Assembly: GCA_035552095.1 (NCBI GenBank)
Contig: DASZMA010000173.1
Coordinates: 1-14,751, forward strand
Origin: Bog-473 sp035552095
GTDB taxonomy: Bacteria; Actinomycetota; Acidimicrobiia; Acidimicrobiales; RAAP-2
Direction: 5' to 3'
DNA: 14,751 nt
Shown: positions 11,996 through 14,751 of the stretch, piece by piece
How the letters are laid out: each line of letters starts with the position of its first letter
How positions within the stretch are numbered: the first letter of the stretch is position 1
Translations under genes and position numbers: made by a program
The notes under the pieces: model-generated
Database searches by the model: none
Seen by the model: the letters and a program-made list of their open reading frames with translations, nothing else
What the model was told of the DNA's origin: nothing

Positions 11996-13792
11996 TCAAA
12001 CGGCGTTAGCGGGCCCGACCAGCTCGTCGCGGAGCTCCCGCTTGAGGACCTTGCCGGCCGGGTTGCGGGGCAGCGGCTCCTCCCGGAACCAGATGTGGGT
12101 GGGCACCATGAACCCGGCCAGACGCTCCCTGACGTGCTTGGACAGCTCGTCGGCCCCTACCTTGAAGCCGGGGCGCAGGACGATCACCGCCCCCACCTCC
12201 TCGCCCAGCACCGGCTCGGGCACCCCGATGACGGCCGCGTCGGCCACCGCCGGGTGCTCGAACAGGGCGGCTTCGACCTGGACCGAGTAGACGTTCTCGC
12301 CACCGCGAATGATCATGTCCTTGGCCCGGTCGACGATGTAGATGAAATTGTCGGCATCGAGCCGGGCCACATCGCCGGTGTGGAGCCAGCCGCGGGTGAA
12401 GGTCTGGGCCGTCTCCTCGGGTCGGTGCCAGTAGCCCCGCACCACTTGCGGGCCCTTGATCCACAGTTCGCCCCGCACGTCAGGCCCCCGCGGGATGGTG
12501 TCGTCGGGCTCTTCCCCGGCGAAGTCCTCGGGCACCACGGCCACGTCGGTCACCGGCACCGGCGGGCCCACGCTCTCGGGCCTGGCGATGTAGTCGGCTC
12601 CCGTGTTCATGGAGGTGACCGAGGAGGTCTCGGTGAGGCCGTAGCCGTTGGACGGCTGCCCGATCGGCCAGGCCGCCCGGATGCGCCGGACCAGATCCGG
12701 TGGGGCGGGGGCGCCGCCGTACGACACGCCGCGGACCGACGAGGTGTCGTACTTGGCGAAGTCGGGTGAGTCGAGCACCTGCATGACCATCGCTGGCACG
12801 CCACCGAAGGTGGCGATCTTCTCCCGCTCAATCAACTGCAGCGCCCGCTCCGGGTCGAAGTGGTGCATCATCACGATCTTCCCGCCGGCGGCCAGGTTGG
12901 TCACCATGACGGCGTGACACCCGGTGGCGTGGAAGAGCGGCACCGACAGCAGGTAGGCCGGCTGGGTCCGGCCGGAGGTGTCGGCCAGCGAGCTGCCGAA
13001 CCGGAGCTGTCCCCGGGTGTTGATGAAGAAGAGGTTCATCAAATTGGTACAGATGTTGCGGTGGGTGCCCACGGCCCCCTTGGGCCGGCCGGTGGTGCCC
13101 GAGGTGTAGAAGATGGTGGCGTCGTCCTCCGGTTCGATGGTGAGGTCGGGTGGGGAGGCCGCCTCGTCGACCACTCCGAGCGCCAGGGCGAAAGGCCATT
13201 CGGTCACCGGCGCCGAACCGCCGGGGGGTTCGGTGATCGCGAGCGGGACGCCGGTTTCGGTCCGGTGCTCGTCGGCCACGATGAGGGCGCTGAATCCGGC
13301 CAGGCCACCCAGGAAGGGCCGGATGCGATCGGCGCGCTCCTGGTCGACGAAGGCGATCACCGACCCGGAGTCCTCCAGGCCGTAACGGAGCTCCTCGCCG
13401 CTCCACCAGGCGTTGAGCGGGACCACCACGGCACCGACCAGGGTGATGGCCCAGAAGGCCATGATCCATTCGGGGATGTTGCGCATGGCGATGGTGACCC
13501 GATCGCCCTGTTTGACGCCGAATTCGCTCTGCAGGCGATGGGCCAGTGTGCAGGCGATCCGGTAGTGCTGGGCGAAGGTGGTCCGCTCATCCTCGTAGAC
13601 CAAGAAGGTGGCATCGCTGTGGCCCAGCGACAGATCCAGCACGGTGCGCAAGGAGGGCGGCGCGTTCTTCCAGGTACGGGTGGGGACGCCCCGGATCTCC
13701 AGCTCTTCCATCTCGAACATCTGGCCGGCCGCCGTCAGCGTGGCATTGGCCTCGGCCAGGCTGACGGCGGGGGTGTCGTTCTCTGGAGTCAC
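11996..13792 (-). CDS. Fatty-acyl/long-chain acyl-CoA ligase (AMP-forming)
   Basis: A 598-residue ANL-superfamily enzyme that should activate a carboxylic acid to its acyl-adenylate and then to the CoA thioester. Core motifs are all present: YTSGTTGRPKG (229-239, P-loop), YGLTETS (384-390), GELWIKGPQVVRGYW (441-455), TGD (472-474), the hinge IVDRAKDMIIRGGENVY (486-502) and C-terminal NPAGKVLKREL with catalytic K581. Residues 1-45 precede the usual start of the domain and give no clear signal. Chain length cannot be told. GTG 13792 is chosen because AGGAGG lies seven bases upstream; it overlaps the orn stop as GTGA, so translation is coupled. Its CoA thioester product could in principle feed the crotonase gene nearby, but they are in separate units and this is only a suggestion. 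Confidence 0.93.
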   Translation of the reverse strand: MTPENDTPAVSLAEANATLTAAGQMFEMEELEIRGVPTRTWKNAPPSLRTVLDLSLGHSDATFLVYEDERTTFAQHYRIACTLAHRLQSEFGVKQGDRVTIAMRNIPEWIMAFWAITLVGAVVVPLNAWWSGEELRYGLEDSGSVIAFVDQERADRIRPFLGGLAGFSALIVADEHRTETGVPLAITEPPGGSAPVTEWPFALALGVVDEAASPPDLTIEPEDDATIFYTSGTTGRPKGAVGTHRNICTNLMNLFFINTRGQLRFGSSLADTSGRTQPAYLLSVPLFHATGCHAVMVTNLAAGGKIVMMHHFDPERALQLIEREKIATFGGVPAMVMQVLDSPDFAKYDTSSVRGVSYGGAPAPPDLVRRIRAAWPIGQPSNGYGLTETSSVTSMNTGADYIARPESVGPPVPVTDVAVVPEDFAGEEPDDTIPRGPDVRGELWIKGPQVVRGYWHRPEETAQTFTRGWLHTGDVARLDADNFIYIVDRAKDMIIRGGENVYSVQVEAALFEHPAVADAAVIGVPEPVLGEEVGAVIVLRPGFKVGADELSKHVRERLAGFMVPTHIWFREEPLPRNPAGKVLKRELRDELVGPANAV

Positions 13793-14349
13793 GGGTTGAC
13801 CTCCTGGTTGGGGGAGACGGGATGAAAGACGGTCGATCGGTAGTAGGCCAGTTCGGCCACGCTCTCGCGGATGTCCTGGAGGGCCCGGTGCCCTCCCTTC
13901 TTGGCCGGTGCGGCCTTGTAGACCTCGGGATACCAGCGCCGGCACAGCTCCTTCAGCGTCGAGACGTCGACGGAGCGGTAGTGCAGGTAATCCTCAATCT
14001 GGGGTAGCTGGGTGGCCAGGAAGCGCCGGTCGGTGCCGATGGAGTTCCCGGCCAGGGGGACGGTCCTCGCCTCGGGGATGTGGAGTTTGAGGAAGGCCAG
14101 GGTCTGCTCACCCGCCTCCTCGAGGGTGAGGGAGGAGGCTGTGATGGCCGATAGGAGGCCCGATCGGGTGTGCATGGCGATCACGAAGTCGTCCATCTCG
14201 GCCAACTGCTCAGGTGTGGCGTGCACGACCAGGTCGGGGCCTTCGGCCGTGATGTTGAGGTCGTCGTCGGTGATCAGGACGGCGATCTCGACGATGGTGT
14301 GGCGGGCCGGATCCAGCCCGGTCATCTCCAGATCGATCCAGGCCAGCAT
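13789..14349 (-). CDS. orn: Oligoribonuclease (DEDDh 3'-5' exoribonuclease)
   Basis: A 186-residue cytoplasmic enzyme that degrades 2-5 nucleotide RNA fragments, including pGpG, to mononucleotides. ExoI is WIDLEMTGLD with D6 and E8, ExoII includes GNSIGTDRRFL with D107, and ExoIII is HRALQDIRES with H154 and D159. Together these are the full DEDDh set, and their spacing matches E. coli Orn. The MHTRSGL segment at 59-65 is also typical. ATG 14349 starts at the first residues of the fold (MLAWIDLE), and a CCGGTAGCAT box ends nine bases upstream, so the transcript is probably leaderless. The stop overlaps the acyl-CoA ligase start as GTGA; the two should form a bicistronic unit. Confidence 0.95.
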   Translation of the reverse strand: MLAWIDLEMTGLDPARHTIVEIAVLITDDDLNITAEGPDLVVHATPEQLAEMDDFVIAMHTRSGLLSAITASSLTLEEAGEQTLAFLKLHIPEARTVPLAGNSIGTDRRFLATQLPQIEDYLHYRSVDVSTLKELCRRWYPEVYKAAPAKKGGHRALQDIRESVAELAYYRSTVFHPVSPNQEVNP

Positions 14350-14358
14350 GGTGCGGGC

Positions 14359-14386
14359 ATGCTACCGGTCCGTACCGATCGGGCAA
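14359..14386 (-). promoter_or_regulatory. Leaderless promoter of orn
   Basis: On the minus strand TTGCCC (14381-14386), a 16-base spacer and TAGCAT (14359-14364, preceded by CCGG) form a promoter whose expected start falls at or beside the ATG at 14349. There is no Shine-Dalgarno. Confidence 0.6.
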
Positions 14387-14431
14387 CTCAGAGGTCACCG
14401 GTCGGCAGGTTTGCGCCCGCACCGCCCCGGA

Positions 14432-14448
14432 AATATTCAATGGATATT
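14432..14448. promoter_or_regulatory. AT-rich near-palindrome between orn and the DUF6328-like gene
   Basis: AATATTCAATGGATATT is a 17-base inverted repeat with one mismatched pair, in a short AT-rich island inside GC-rich DNA. It is placed to act as an operator for the divergent genes; no regulator is identified. Confidence 0.35.
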
Positions 14449-14477
14449 GCCAATCTGCCGAGGACGGTAGGGAGCCG

Positions 14478-14543
14478 ATGGACATGGACGATGAGCTGGC
14501 TCGGCGCCCTCTCATTGCCGGGCCGGCCCTGGAGGCCCCGTGA
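14478..14543 (+). CDS. Possible 21-residue leader ORF
   Basis: ATG 14478 (or ATG 14484) opens a short frame of 21 (or 19) residues, MDMDDELARRPLIAGPALEA plus a final Pro. Its TGA overlaps the next start as GTGA. A GGGAG sequence precedes it at 14470-14474. It could be a translated leader coupling expression of the downstream gene, or chance; nothing in it is recognisable. Confidence 0.25.
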   Translation: MDMDDELARRPLIAGPALEAP

Positions 14544-14751
14544 CCGAGGTGGCGGCACACCAGCGCGGGGGTCGGGGCGAGGAGACCACCGCCGAAAGAC
14601 ATGATCGGAACCTCAGCGATCTGCTGCAGGAGCTTCGGGTGGCCGGACTGGGTGTACAGGTGCTCTTCGGGTTCCTCCTCTCCCTGCCGTTCACCGTCGG
14701 ATTCGCCAAGCTCGACCAGGCCCAGCGGAACCTGTACGAAGCCAGCCTGTT
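14540..14751 (+). CDS. DUF6328-like membrane protein (3' end outside window)
   Basis: About 70 residues are visible. After a polar, low-complexity N-terminus comes RNLSDLLQELRVAGLGVQVL, then FGFLLSLPFTVGFAKL and DQAQRNLYEASL, running off the edge. This N-terminal pattern (helix with LLQELR, then the first hydrophobic helix with LPF and a conserved F.LD) is one I recall from actinobacterial DUF6328 proteins, which are small multi-pass membrane proteins of unknown function. GGAGG at 14531-14535 lies four bases before GTG 14540, which also overlaps the stop of a tiny upstream frame (GTGA). Assignment is from memory of the family and only one membrane segment can be seen. Confidence 0.6.
   Translation, partial: MTEVAAHQRGGRGEETTAERHDRNLSDLLQELRVAGLGVQVLFGFLLSLPFTVGFAKLDQAQRNLYEASL

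Noticed and set aside
12860..13825. 321-codon plus-strand frame opposite the acyl-CoA ligase
   Set aside because: It is antisense to a gene with every ANL motif intact; the composition is that of a shadow frame.

Overview
The window is high-GC DNA with GTG starts, several apparently leaderless genes and short GTGA overlaps, which points to an actinobacterium. The C-terminal repeats of the SpoIID-like protein (core GYWLVASDGGIFSFGDA) and the actinobacterial character of several genes suggest class Acidimicrobiia. That placement is inference; there is no rRNA or other marker here.

Layout. (1) Bases 1-4182 are a surface/glycan region. A secreted FG-GAP-like protein runs off the left edge on the minus strand. 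It is divergent from a tight plus-strand operon: a coiled-coil SAM methyltransferase-like protein, then two tandem paralogous GT4 glycosyltransferases, closed by a hairpin/T-tract terminator. (2) 4430-5023 is a lone VOC-family (extradiol dioxygenase-like) gene of clearly lower GC than its neighbours. (3) 5178-8447 holds a third GT4 glycosyltransferase of the same family (minus) divergent from a large secreted SpoIID/LytB-type protein with six C-terminal repeats of about 42 residues (plus). (4) 8405-10009 is a minus-strand pair, crotonase then HAD-IB phosphatase; the phosphatase overlaps the SpoIID gene tail to tail. (5) 10186-11558 holds a 1-Cys peroxiredoxin with a good promoter, Shine-Dalgarno and terminator, and a DinB/TIGR03086-like protein. 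(6) 11579-14349 on the minus strand holds a small unknown protein gene and an orn / acyl-CoA ligase pair sharing GTGA. (7) The right edge begins a DUF6328-like membrane protein.

The coherent theme is cell-envelope work: three related glycosyltransferases, a methyltransferase and two exported proteins suggest synthesis and display of a surface polysaccharide or glycoconjugate, but substrate and product cannot be read from the sequence. The right half is ordinary metabolism and housekeeping (acyl-CoA chemistry, peroxide defence, RNA turnover).

The main regulatory pattern is an element CCGGTAnnnT, repeated 8-9 bases upstream of four start codons on both strands, that looks like the -10 box of leaderless transcripts; the peroxiredoxin has the same box with a -35 and a leader. 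I found no CRISPR array, tRNA, rRNA, insertion sequence or recognisable defence system. The most unusual items are the glycosyltransferase/methyltransferase cluster, the SpoIID-plus-repeat protein, and the family proteins whose usual active-site residues appear replaced.
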